Assembly (NCBI RefSeq): GCF_005938385.1
Contig: NZ_VCRA01000003.1
Location: forward strand, 1-64,000
DNA length: 64,000 nt
DNA from: Paenibacillus mesophilus
GTDB lineage: Bacteria > Bacillota > Bacilli > Paenibacillales > NBRC-103111
Reading direction: 5' to 3'
The position numbers were made by a program, and so were the translations under genes. The notes under the pieces were generated by a model. That model was given only the letters and a program-made list of their open reading frames with translations, did no database searches and was not told the origin of the DNA. This document shows positions 49,302 to 57,716 of the stretch, piece after piece. How positions within the stretch are numbered: the first letter of the stretch is position 1; each line of letters starts with the position of its first letter.

Positions 49302-50065
49302 ATATCGAACGAGTCGGATTGATATTCATTCCGTAAATATTGGGACTGTTCCTTGCGGAATAGTTCGTTGTACTCCACTGCGATGACGTAGGAATCATAT
49401 ATCGAGAACCCGTAGATGGACGGCAGAAAAAGCGTCCATTCGATATCGAGCACGGCGACGGCCTCCCGAAACGAACCGATCATCGTTAAATAGAAAGCTT
49501 CGAGGAAATGCGACATGACCACCTGCATGATCGTCATGCACAGCAATAAAAATCCCGTCGGAATCAGATGCAGGTACAGGTGACCGAGTCCCGGCATGAG
49601 CACAGACCAGAATATGGCAAGCTGCGGACTTCGTTTGTCGAGGAAATTAACCGAGAACGGCCCGATAAAGAACGACTGGATCGGAGATTGGGCATAACGC
49701 CCCAGCTTCACGATTTTGTTCGTATCGACTGTAAGCCTGTAGCTGTCCCATATGGAATAAATGTAAACGGCAATGTAAAGCAGCACCCATCGTTTATCCA
49801 GCACTTGGCGGGCCAGATCGAATTGACCTGTAAAGGAGTACACCATCGCTTCATTTAATTTGGAGAACCAGTTGATTACGACTTCCCATATAAGCAGGAA
49901 GTACCCTTTCAGATACCTGCCGATCAGCAAATGTCCGAATCCCGGGAAAGCCGCGGCCCACCAAGCGACGGTCAGCGGATGCCGTAAATGCAAATAGGTC
50001 ATATTGTAGGAACTGATATGGGAAAGGTACTTCCGGGGAAGATCCCCTTTCGACTGATGGCTCAT
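49292..50065 (-). CDS. Multi-pass membrane protein of unknown function
   Basis: A 257-residue protein in two similar halves, each starting with a proline/glycine motif near a membrane segment (AAFPGFGHLLIGRYLKGYFLL and VLMPGLGHLYLHLIPTGFLLL) and ending with a Y-x-x-WDSYRLTVD or YDSYVIAVE turn. This looks like an internal duplication with about two or three membrane segments per half. GGAGG seven bases before the ATG supports the start. No function recognised. Confidence 0.7.
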   Translation of the reverse strand: MSHQSKGDLPRKYLSHISSYNMTYLHLRHPLTVAWWAAAFPGFGHLLIGRYLKGYFLLIWEVVINWFSKLNEAMVYSFTGQFDLARQVLDKRWVLLYIAVYIYSIWDSYRLTVDTNKIVKLGRYAQSPIQSFFIGPFSVNFLDKRSPQLAIFWSVLMPGLGHLYLHLIPTGFLLLCMTIMQVVMSHFLEAFYLTMIGSFREAVAVLDIEWTLFLPSIYGFSIYDSYVIAVEYNELFRKEQSQYLRNEYQSDSFDMPL

Positions 50066-50156
50066 GGCAGGTCCTCCAGCTTGTTAACGGCAGATGTCAG
50101 ATGTATGCTTTAGATTTAGCAGAACGCTCCTCTTTTATCCGATACCGGGTGCTGAC

Positions 50157-50187
50157 TAAAAAAAGAAAGAGGCCGCTTATCGGCCTC
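50157..50187 (-). terminator. Terminator overlapping the dnaD stop
   Basis: GAGGCCG/CGGCCTC stem with the dnaD TAA in its loop, followed on the minus strand by TTTCTTTTTTT. Confidence 0.75.
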
Positions 50188-50863
50188 CTCTGAATTTTTG
50201 CGTATATTCTCTCGCCTGCTCGGGCGTCTGAACGCGGTTACGGTTCCACTCCAGCAAGATCCGGTCGATATAACGGAAATGGATGACACCGGCAAACACC
50301 GCTTCTTTAAGCGCGAACAAGATCAGTTCTTCCGGATAGCGGTCCCGGTCGAGCCACTGGGATACCGTCTCGCACTCCATCGGAGTCAAAGGACGGGCAA
50401 ACTCTTTCTCGAATACGGTAAATATATCGGCCGCTTCCGTCTTGGCAGGCGCCGCCTTGGAGGCCGGAGAGGCCGAGCCTCTCCCTTCCCGGGCTTCCTC
50501 GGTCCACGCGTCCGCCAATTTGCGGTACATCGGAGTAAGGTTATAGGACTCGCTCAGTATCCCGGTCTGCGGGTCGATCTCTTCGTCGATCTGCAGTACT
50601 TGATCCTTCAGCAGGCGCTGCAGCGCCTTGATGACGGTATCCGGCTGGGCCGACATGCGTCCTTGCAGCTCCTCCAAGGTCGGAAAATCTTTGCCCTCTT
50701 TGTCTTTGTAAGCCATTAACTGAATGAGCAGCATCGCTTCCGTGTCGGACAGCTTCATTCTTTTGTACAGTCTAAGCAGCATGACCGGAATCGAGACGCC
50801 GCCCGCCTGCATGGCCGCCGCCATTCCCCGTTCGATCTGTTTACGGTCTTCCCCTTTCGCCAA
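50177..50863 (-). CDS. dnaD: DnaD-type replication initiation protein
   Basis: A 228-residue protein with an N-terminal winged helix (about 20-115; AMLLIQLMAYKDKEGKDFPTLEEL), an Ala/Lys/Glu-rich linker and the C-terminal DnaB_2 domain (FEKEFARPLTPMECETVSQWL ... YIDRILLEW). DnaD helps DnaA load the replicative helicase in Bacillota. It starts 18 bases after asnS, the same order as in Bacillus. Confidence 0.93.
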   Translation of the reverse strand: MAKGEDRKQIERGMAAAMQAGGVSIPVMLLRLYKRMKLSDTEAMLLIQLMAYKDKEGKDFPTLEELQGRMSAQPDTVIKALQRLLKDQVLQIDEEIDPQTGILSESYNLTPMYRKLADAWTEEAREGRGSASPASKAAPAKTEAADIFTVFEKEFARPLTPMECETVSQWLDRDRYPEELILFALKEAVFAGVIHFRYIDRILLEWNRNRVQTPEQAREYTQKFRGGR

Positions 50864-50881
50864 ACGAACGCCTCCTCCCCA

Positions 50882-52174
50882 TTAAGGATATAACCGGTAC
50901 AACAGGCGCGGGAATGGAATCGTCTCCCTCACGTGTTCAAGCCCGCATATCCAGGCGACGGTACGCTCCAGCCCGAGTCCGAACCCGGAATGAGGAACGG
51001 TGCCGTACTTCCGCAGGTCCAAATACCAGCGATAAGCATCCTCGGCCAGCTCGTGTTCCTTGAAACGTTCCTGCATCAAATCCGGATCGTCGATTCTTTG
51101 GCTTCCCCCGATAATTTCCCCGTAGCCTTCCGGCGCGATCATATCGGCGCAAAGCACGACTTCCGGGCGGTTCGGGTCCGGCTTCATATAGAACGCTTTG
51201 AACGAAGCCGGATAATGCGTAATGAAGACCGGTTTATCGAATTGCTGAGCGATCTCCGTCTCGTGCGGCGCTCCGAAATCTTCGCCCCACTCGATCTCGT
51301 GCCCGTTCTGTTTCAGCCGGCGAATCGCTTCGTCATATGTGATTCGGGGAAACGGCGCTTGAATGGGCTCCAGCTTGGAAATGTCCCGGCCGAGCGTCTC
51401 CAGCTCCTTCCGGCAATTCGCCACGACGGATTGAACGATATGGGAGACGAAACGCTCCTGCACGACCAGATTTTGCTCATGATCGACAAACGCCATTTCC
51501 GGCTCGATCATCCAAAACTCGATCAAATGACGGCGCGTTTTCGATTTCTCCGCACGGAACGTCGGGCCGAACGAATAGACTTTGCCGAGCGCCATAGCAG
51601 CCGCTTCCATATACAATTGACCGCTTTGGGTCAAATACGCGTCTTCATCGAAATATTTCGTATGGAACAAATTCGTCGTACCTTCACAGGACGATGGCGT
51701 CAAGATCGGAGGATCTACAAGGTAAAACCCGTTATCGTCAAAAAACTGCTGAATGGCGCGGATGATTTGCGCCCGCACGACCATGATCGCCCGCTGACGC
51801 GGCGCCCGCAGCCACAGATGGCGGTGGTCCATCAGGAAATCGACGCCGTGCTCCTTCGGCGTAATCGGGTAATCGACCGCCAGCTGGATCACTTCCACGC
51901 CGGTGACGCTCAGCTCGAATCCGCTCTGGCTTCGCGCATCCTCCCGGACCATGCCTGTCACATAGAGCGAGCTTTCTTGCGTAAGCTTGGAAGCGGCTTC
52001 CCACACTTCGTCCGGAACCTCGCTTTTCACAACAACGCCCTGAATGAAGCCGGTGCCGTCGCGCAGCTGCAGAAACTGGATTTTACCGCTCGATCGTTTG
52101 TGGTGCAGCCAGCAGCCGATTCGAACCGGCTTCCCGGCATGACGGCTCACTTCCCGTATCGTGCTTAGCTCCAT
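50882..52174 (-). CDS. asnS: Asparaginyl-tRNA synthetase
   Basis: A 430-residue class IIb synthetase. An OB-fold anticodon domain (about 14-110; [24 protein letters not shown]) is followed by the catalytic domain with motif 2 [21 protein letters not shown] and motif 3 [15 protein letters not shown]. AsnS rather than AspS is indicated by [15 protein letters not shown] and by the dnaD neighbour. The ATG at 52174 has AAGGAGG seven bases upstream; the ATG at 52180 is too close to it. Confidence 0.95.
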   Translation of the reverse strand: MELSTIREVSRHAGKPVRIGCWLHHKRSSGKIQFLQLRDGTGFIQGVVVKSEVPDEVWEAASKLTQESSLYVTGMVREDARSQSGFELSVTGVEVIQLAVDYPITPKEHGVDFLMDHRHLWLRAPRQRAIMVVRAQIIRAIQQFFDDNGFYLVDPPILTPSSCEGTTNLFHTKYFDEDAYLTQSGQLYMEAAAMALGKVYSFGPTFRAEKSKTRRHLIEFWMIEPEMAFVDHEQNLVVQERFVSHIVQSVVANCRKELETLGRDISKLEPIQAPFPRITYDEAIRRLKQNGHEIEWGEDFGAPHETEIAQQFDKPVFITHYPASFKAFYMKPDPNRPEVVLCADMIAPEGYGEIIGGSQRIDDPDLMQERFKEHELAEDAYRWYLDLRKYGTVPHSGFGLGLERTVAWICGLEHVRETIPFPRLLYRLYP

Positions 52175-52209
52175 CTTCATTCCTCCTTATGTTCCCAATC
52201 CTATCCTAT

Positions 52210-53430
52210 TTACGTCGACGGCTGCAGCGTCTTGTTCACTGCTTCCCGGAACGTATCTCTCGCAATCATCAGCTCTTCGTTGGTCGGGATGACCCAAACT
52301 TCGATGCGCGAATCGGGGGTAGAAATGATTCGGTCGCCGCCGGATTTCTTCTCGTTCGCTTCGTCATCCAGCTTGATGCCGAGAAAGCTCAGCTGATCGC
52401 AAACCGACTTGCGCAGCAAGGAGCTGTTCTCTCCGACTCCCGCCGTAAATACGAGCGCGTCGAAGCCGTTCATCGCCGCGGCGTAAGCGCCGATATATTT
52501 TCTCAGCCTGTACTCGTACATGTCGAACGCGAGCTTCGCGTTGCGGTCTCCTTCTTGCGCCGCCTCGATAATTTCGCGCATGTCTCCCATGCCTCCCGAT
52601 ACGGCAAACAAACCGCTGTGCTTGTTCAGCATCGAGTTCACTTCGTTCAGCGACAAATCTTCCTTGTCCATGGCGAACGGTACGATGGCGGGATCGATGT
52701 CGCCGCTTCTGGTGCCCATCATGAGACCCTCGAGCGGAGTCATCCCCATGCTCGTATCGAATGAATGGCCGTTCATAATGGCCGTGACGCTGGCGCCGTT
52801 CCCGATATGACAGGTGATCATCTTCATCTGGTCCAGCGGCCGTCCGCACAGCTCCGCCACCCGACCGCTTACGTACTGGTGGGACGTGCCGTGGAAACCG
52901 TATCGCCGGACGCGATGCTTCTTGTAGAACACGTTCGGAATCGGATACCGGAAAGAAACCGCGGGCATCGTCTGGTGAAACGCCGTATCGAACGCCGCTA
53001 CCTGCGTAATATGCGGCAGGTTTGCTTCAACGGCTAGAATGCCCGTGAGCGCCCCGGGATTATGCAGAGGAGCCAGGTCGAACAGCCGTTTGATCTCCTG
53101 TTTGACGCCTTCGTCGATAAGTACGGAACCGGAGAACGATTCCCCTCCATGCACAACGCGATGACCTACCGCATGCACATCTTCCAAGGAAACAAGAACG
53201 CCTTCCTTTGGGTCGGTCAATATTCGCAGCACTTTGCGGATGGCCGTCGTATGGTCCAATATTTCGCTGACTTCGCGTATTTCCAGCTTGCCGGCAGGCT
53301 CATGCGTCAGCATCGCCGTCTCCATGCCGATCCGTTCGACTTTCCCTCTCGCAAGCACCGTCTCGTTCGTCATGTCGAACAGCTGGTATTTGACCGAAGA
53401 GCTGCCCGCATTGATCACAAGCACGTTCAC
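52210..53430 (-). CDS. ackA: Acetate kinase
   Basis: A 406-residue ASKHA-fold enzyme for acetyl phosphate + ADP to acetate + ATP. Signatures VLVINAGSSSVKYQLF and RYGFHGTSHQYVS are intact, with the catalytic arginine in VGHRVVHGG. The start is a GTG that overlaps the stop of the upstream hydroxyacyl-CoA dehydrogenase gene (GTGA), so the two are translationally coupled. No pta gene is adjacent. It ends 36 bases before asnS starts. Confidence 0.96.
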   Translation of the reverse strand: MNVLVINAGSSSVKYQLFDMTNETVLARGKVERIGMETAMLTHEPAGKLEIREVSEILDHTTAIRKVLRILTDPKEGVLVSLEDVHAVGHRVVHGGESFSGSVLIDEGVKQEIKRLFDLAPLHNPGALTGILAVEANLPHITQVAAFDTAFHQTMPAVSFRYPIPNVFYKKHRVRRYGFHGTSHQYVSGRVAELCGRPLDQMKMITCHIGNGASVTAIMNGHSFDTSMGMTPLEGLMMGTRSGDIDPAIVPFAMDKEDLSLNEVNSMLNKHSGLFAVSGGMGDMREIIEAAQEGDRNAKLAFDMYEYRLRKYIGAYAAAMNGFDALVFTAGVGENSSLLRKSVCDQLSFLGIKLDDEANEKKSGGDRIISTPDSRIEVWVIPTNEELMIARDTFREAVNKTLQPST

Positions 53431-54296
53431 AGCCGGTCACCGTCCTCGTCATATTCGAAAAATCCCGTACCCGTCTTGACCCCGAGATGGCCGGCCCGCA
53501 CCATCTGCTTCAGCATGAACGACGGCCGATATTTCAAATCCCCGTATTCCCGGAACATCCGTTCCATCGCGGCCAGCACCGCATCGAGACCGAACCTGTC
53601 GGCCATCTCGAGCGGGCCGTAGCGGAAATCGTAGCCGACTCTCATCGCGGTATCGATATCTTCGGCGGAAGCGACCCCTTCCGAAAGCGTGTGCATCGCT
53701 TCGTTGATTAACGTACAAATGAGTCTGGTCGTGACGAATCCGGGAGACTCGTAGACCATGATGCCTTTTCTGCGAATCGTCTGCTCGACGAAGCTGCGGA
53801 CGGTCTCATACGTTTCATTCGACGTCTTCAAGCCGCGCACGATCTCGACAAGCGGGCTTTTGCCGGCGGGATAAGTGAAGTGCAGCCCTATGACCCGCTC
53901 CGGACGGGCCGTTTCCCCCGCAAGCTCGGTCAAGCTGAGCGTGGACGTATTGCTTGCAATGATGACGTCCGGGCATATGGCGTCAAGCCTCCCGAATACT
54001 TCTTTCTTGATGTCCAGATCCTCGGACACGGTCTCGATAATCATCTCGCACGAGGCCAATTGCTCGATGGCGAACGTCTTATGAATTTTGCCCAGAATCA
54101 GCTTCTTCTCCGCTTCTGTTATCGCCCATTTCTCCAATTGCTTCAACAAGCTAAGCTCTATGCATCTCCACGCGTGCTCCAGCTTCTCCTGGCTTTTCTC
54201 CAGCAGCAGCACATCGATTCCCCTCGCCGCCAGCATTTCCGCGATTCCTTGTCCCATCGTCCCGGCGCCGACGACGCCGATTTTTGTAATTTGCAC
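53427..54296 (-). CDS. 3-hydroxyacyl-CoA dehydrogenase (3-hydroxybutyryl-CoA type)
   Basis: A 290-residue NAD-dependent enzyme of single-domain type. The dinucleotide loop is KIGVVGAGTMGQGIAEMLA, SNTSTLSLTELA is the substrate loop, and GLHFTYPAGKSPLVEIV stands where the family usually has GxHFFNPAPVMxLVE, keeping the catalytic histidine but changing FFNP to FTYP. The C-terminal half has FVTTRLICTLINEAMHTL and DIDTAMRVGYDFRYGPLE. The start is a GTG (54296) with GAAGGAGA nine bases upstream. It is coupled to ackA, an unusual partner. Confidence 0.87.
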   Translation of the reverse strand: MQITKIGVVGAGTMGQGIAEMLAARGIDVLLLEKSQEKLEHAWRCIELSLLKQLEKWAITEAEKKLILGKIHKTFAIEQLASCEMIIETVSEDLDIKKEVFGRLDAICPDVIIASNTSTLSLTELAGETARPERVIGLHFTYPAGKSPLVEIVRGLKTSNETYETVRSFVEQTIRRKGIMVYESPGFVTTRLICTLINEAMHTLSEGVASAEDIDTAMRVGYDFRYGPLEMADRFGLDAVLAAMERMFREYGDLKYRPSFMLKQMVRAGHLGVKTGTGFFEYDEDGDRL

Positions 54297-54417
54297 GCTT
54301 GAATCTCCTTCCGGACAAACCTTCGATGACTGAATCCTATACATCGATGATACACCTAAAGGCGAAATATTTCACCCACAGACACAAAAAGTCCGCAAAT
54401 GCTAGTAAAACCAGACG

Positions 54418-54466
54418 AAACGAAAACAAACCTCAGCTACTGGCTGAAGTTTGTTTTCGTTTTTGT
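54418..54466 (-). terminator. Long symmetric terminator after the FtsH-like gene
   Basis: A 14-bp stem AAACGAAAACAAAC/GTTTGTTTTCGTTT with an inner CAGC/GCTG stem. Because the arms are A-rich on one side and T-rich on the other, it could stop transcripts from either side. Confidence 0.7.
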
Positions 54467-54485
54467 TTTGGCTCCAATCGACGGA

Positions 54486-55991
54486 TCAAGCCGAAGTTTT
54501 GCCCGCCTTCGCCTCGGCAAGCAGCGCCCGGAACGAATCCCCGGGCAGCTGTTCCTCCCGGATCAAGATGTCCAGCGATTGCTCGAATACGAATCGGTAA
54601 TGCTCCAGCATATCGCGGGTCGCTTGATGCAGCGTGTCGAGAATAGCCGAGTTTTCTTTCATCAGTTCTTCCTGCGTCACCATCTGCCGATCGATGATGC
54701 CTAGACCGGTCAATCCGGAATCCATCATCGTCCTCACGAGATGCAGCGCCTGCTCGAAATCGTTCCGCGAGCCGGTGCTCCGTCCGCCGTAGAATATTTC
54801 TTCGGCGACGGCTCCGCCGAGCGCGATCATGATTTGCTGCTCCAGCTCGGTGCGCGTGTACAAATATTGATCCTGCTGCGGATTGTGACGGACATATCCG
54901 AGCGCCTGTCCGCGCGGACTTAGCGACACCATGGATACGGAACCCGGCTTGACCATTTCCGCCGCGATGGCGTGCCCGAGCTCATGCAGTGCGACGCGCT
55001 TGCGCTCTTCCATCGTCGATTCCCGGTCCGTTTTCTCGCCCATCATCACTTTATCGATAGCAAGGGAGAAATGCTTCTGGTCGATTTCCGGATTGTCATC
55101 TCTCATGGCATAGATCGCCGCTTCGTTCATGACGCTCTCGAGCTGGGCGCCGGAGAAGCCGAACGTTTCCCCGGCCACCCGATCCATGCTGGCTTCGGTC
55201 GAAACCGGTTTGTTTTTGGCATGAATTTGCAAAATATGCATACGGCCTTTCTTGTCCGGCAAATCGACCTGGATATGCCGGTCGAACCGTCCCGGGCGCA
55301 GCAAAGCGCTGTCCAGCATTTCTTTCCGGTTTGTCGCGGCCACCATCAAAATGCGCGGCGTATCGGCTGTATGAATGCCGTCCATCTCGGTCAGCAGCTG
55401 GTTCAACGTCTGATCGTACTCGCGGTGCTGCCCGCCTTCCCGCTTCCCGCCGACGACATCGATCTCGTCGATGAAAATGATCGCGCTGTCCTTCCCTTCC
55501 TTGGCCGCCCGGCTGCGGGCTTCCTTGAACAGATCGCGGACGCGGCTTGCGCCGACACCGACGTACATCTCCACGAATTCGCTGCCCGAAGCCGATACGA
55601 AGACCGAATTCGTGTAATGTGCCGCGGCTTTCGCCATCAAGGTTTTCCCCGTTCCCGGAGGCCCTGTGAGCAGAATGCCTTTCAGCGGCCTTATTCCGAA
55701 TTTACGGATTTCTTCATGACGGATCAGGAAATCCAACGCTTCTTTCAATTCATTCTTGGCTCGGTCCTGACCGCCGATATCGTCGAATGTCAAATAAGAA
55801 GGCGTCCGGCTTTTTCCTTTCCTCTCGGAGGAAGCGACTCCCAGGTTGTCCCGCATACGCGTTACATACAATAAGGAGAAAAGAATGACCCCTGCAAGTA
55901 CAAGCGGGATCACATTTACGCCCATAAAAATAAGAAACGCAAGCAGGACCGGCACGAATCCGATCAGCACTTCTTTGCTTATTTTACTCAT
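54486..55991 (-). CDS. Short FtsH-like membrane AAA protease
   Basis: A 501-residue protein with two close hydrophobic segments (about 8-45) and no extracytoplasmic domain, then an AAA module (Walker A GPPGTGKT, Walker B IIFIDEID, pore loop FVEMYVGVGASRVRD, ALLRPGRFDRHIQVDLPDKKGR) and an M41 protease domain with zinc motif HELGH and the third ligand in SRNDFEQA. FtsH itself is about 640 residues and has a 70-residue external domain; this paralog lacks it and the C-terminal tail. All catalytic motifs are intact, so it should be active. The gene overlaps the preceding membrane protein by eight bases. Confidence 0.85.
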   Translation of the reverse strand: MSKISKEVLIGFVPVLLAFLIFMGVNVIPLVLAGVILFSLLYVTRMRDNLGVASSERKGKSRTPSYLTFDDIGGQDRAKNELKEALDFLIRHEEIRKFGIRPLKGILLTGPPGTGKTLMAKAAAHYTNSVFVSASGSEFVEMYVGVGASRVRDLFKEARSRAAKEGKDSAIIFIDEIDVVGGKREGGQHREYDQTLNQLLTEMDGIHTADTPRILMVAATNRKEMLDSALLRPGRFDRHIQVDLPDKKGRMHILQIHAKNKPVSTEASMDRVAGETFGFSGAQLESVMNEAAIYAMRDDNPEIDQKHFSLAIDKVMMGEKTDRESTMEERKRVALHELGHAIAAEMVKPGSVSMVSLSPRGQALGYVRHNPQQDQYLYTRTELEQQIMIALGGAVAEEIFYGGRSTGSRNDFEQALHLVRTMMDSGLTGLGIIDRQMVTQEELMKENSAILDTLHQATRDMLEHYRFVFEQSLDILIREEQLPGDSFRALLAEAKAGKTSA

Positions 55992-56517
55992 TAGGCCACA
56001 CTCCTATCCGCTGTGCTTTGCGGGGAAGCAGCTTGTATTTGTGATGCGTTCCATCGGTCAGATGCACATAAACGTACTGATCGTCCATTTCCGTGCTTAC
56101 TTGAAGTCCCGGAAATGCAGCCTTCTTCGCCTCCAGAGCGGCCGGAATCGCCGTATAGTGCTTGCCTTCCATCGCTTCCGCCACGTCGAACAAAGCATCC
56201 GACCACCAACGGTCCAGCTCCGGCGTGCTCGTGTCCTTTACGACCAATTCAACCTGCTTATTGCCGATTATCGAACTGCCTTTTTCCACAATCGAATTAT
56301 ATATTTCACGAAGATTCGCGTCGGACTTAGGAGTTACTTCAATCGACACCGTATCGCTGCCGACATTGATTATAGACTGCTCGATGCCCGGCTGCTCCTG
56401 CACGATCCGCGAAAGAGGATTTTCCATCGCCAAGCTGTCATATAGAAACCAACCTCCGAACAAAACGGCCGAAGACACAATAACGCTCGTTAAAACAGGT
56501 AAGAGACGCAACTTCAC
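55984..56517 (-). CDS. Membrane-anchored protein of unknown function, partner of the FtsH-like protease
   Basis: A 177-residue protein with one membrane segment near the N-terminus (LLPVLTSVIVSSAVLFGGWFLY) and an extracytoplasmic part of two alpha-beta repeats (SIINVGSDTVSIEVTP ... and VQVSTEMDDQYVYVHLTDG). The start is a GTG at 56517 with AAGGGGG seven bases upstream; an earlier in-frame start has no such site. The stop lies inside the first codons of the FtsH-like gene, so the pair is coupled, and this protein may be an adaptor or regulator of that protease (inference). Confidence 0.7.
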   Translation of the reverse strand: MKLRLLPVLTSVIVSSAVLFGGWFLYDSLAMENPLSRIVQEQPGIEQSIINVGSDTVSIEVTPKSDANLREIYNSIVEKGSSIIGNKQVELVVKDTSTPELDRWWSDALFDVAEAMEGKHYTAIPAALEAKKAAFPGLQVSTEMDDQYVYVHLTDGTHHKYKLLPRKAQRIGVWPNE

Positions 56518-56764
56518 GCGACGTCCCCCTTTCTTAAGCAAATTTAGTTTGATTCTCGAACTGCTATACAAAGAGTATATCATAGTTGATATACCGATTT
56601 GTGATGCAATGTGTGGAAACCGCAATCGGAGCGCGATGAATGTCGCATTAAACTATTTTTTTGGGGACAAAAGGAATTGAAGGCGTTTGCAACGAATAGG
56701 GATAATGTCATACATACTATTGTCGAATGCATACATCTTCTTGAAGGAGGAGAAGGAAAACGAT

Positions 56765-57136
56765 ATGGGAGCTCGCTTTATTCAAGTATCGGTCATTTAC
56801 TTCTTGATCGGAGTCGTCATGGGGCTTGCTATGGGGATCGCGGAGGCGTTCAGATATACGTCCGCGCACGCACATATCAACTTGCTCGGTTGGGCGTCTT
56901 TGGCGATTATCGGCGTTATTTATACGGTGTACCCGGATGCGGGCAAGACGAAGCTCGCGGGCGTCCAGTTCTGGCTCCACAATATCGGCTTGCCGCTTCT
57001 TGTGATCAGCATGTTCATGTTCGCTCACGACAATAAAGGAGTCGGGATTCCGACAGCGGCGATCGGCGGCTTGCTCGTGATCGCGTCGGTCGTTCTGTTT
57101 GTCATCAACGTCCTTCGTAAAGTGCGCCAGCGCTAA
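56765..57136 (+). CDS. Small heme-copper-oxidase subunit I-like membrane protein
   Basis: A 123-residue protein with about four membrane segments. The second segment starts SAHAHINLLGWASLAIIGVIY, the same His-x-His plus GW pattern as the low-spin heme helix of cytochrome oxidase subunit I, and related short proteins are usually annotated cbb3-type oxidase-like. It is far too short for an oxidase (over 450 residues) and lacks the copper-site histidines. GGAGGAG precedes the ATG. It is flanked by divergent and convergent neighbours, so it is probably a single-gene unit. Confidence 0.72.
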   Translation: MGARFIQVSVIYFLIGVVMGLAMGIAEAFRYTSAHAHINLLGWASLAIIGVIYTVYPDAGKTKLAGVQFWLHNIGLPLLVISMFMFAHDNKGVGIPTAAIGGLLVIASVVLFVINVLRKVRQR

Positions 57137-57144
57137 TCTTGAAG

Positions 57145-57192
57145 AAAAAAAAGGGCTGATCCCGGGAACTGCTTCCCGGAACCGGCCCTTTT
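57145..57192. terminator. Bidirectional terminator between convergent genes
   Basis: AAAAGGGC/GCCCTTTT outer stem and TCCCGGGAA-like inner stem (TCCCGGGAACTGCTTCCCGGA), with T-runs on both strands. Confidence 0.8.
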
Positions 57193-57196
57193 GCAC

Positions 57197-57685
57197 TCAT
57201 TTTCGCTTACTCAGCCGCCAAGTATCGATCTCCGCGCCGTTATCGAAGCGGTAGTAGCCGTAATAATGTCGGGTTCCGTCATCCTCCGTGCGCTTGTAGA
57301 ACACTTCCCACACGTAGGTGCCGTTCAGGACACCCGGCAGCACGCGAACGATTTCGTTATCCCCGTTTAGCTCCAATACTTTTTGACGCACGTCCGATTC
57401 CGCGATTCCCGCGCTAGCGTACTCCATGTGCACGTTCGTCCCGTCCACCCAGAATATCGCCTCTTTGCCGGCGGAATCCTTTCCGAATACGATCATGTAC
57501 GGCTTCTCGCCGACGAAGCTTTCCACCCGATCGACCGTCGCCCCATACGTATGCTCGGTTACGGAATTTGCCGCGGCCTCGCGTCTCGCCCATTCCTCGC
57601 CATGAATCGTCCGGTAGAAAAAAACGAGCGCGACCGTGATCAGCACGAGCAATAGGATTGCGCTGTACGTCATTTTTTTCGCCAC
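57197..57685 (-). CDS. ypmB: YpmB-like membrane protein (DUF5590 type)
   Basis: A 162-residue protein with one N-terminal membrane segment (SAILLLVLITVALVFFY) and an external domain with YGATVDRVESFVGEKPYMIVFGKD and FWVDGTNVH. This matches the YpmB group (DUF5590, peptidase-propeptide-like fold), which in Bacillus is encoded between dinG and aspB-asnS-dnaD. Here it keeps asnS-dnaD and dinG within about 7 kb either side. The start is a GTG with AAGGAG nine bases upstream. It follows the deaminase-like gene by 31 bases. Confidence 0.8.
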   Translation of the reverse strand: MAKKMTYSAILLLVLITVALVFFYRTIHGEEWARREAAANSVTEHTYGATVDRVESFVGEKPYMIVFGKDSAGKEAIFWVDGTNVHMEYASAGIAESDVRQKVLELNGDNEIVRVLPGVLNGTYVWEVFYKRTEDDGTRHYYGYYRFDNGAEIDTWRLSKRK

Positions 57686-57716
57686 AGTCGTTTTCTCCTT
57701 CCTTCCTAATTCCGCT

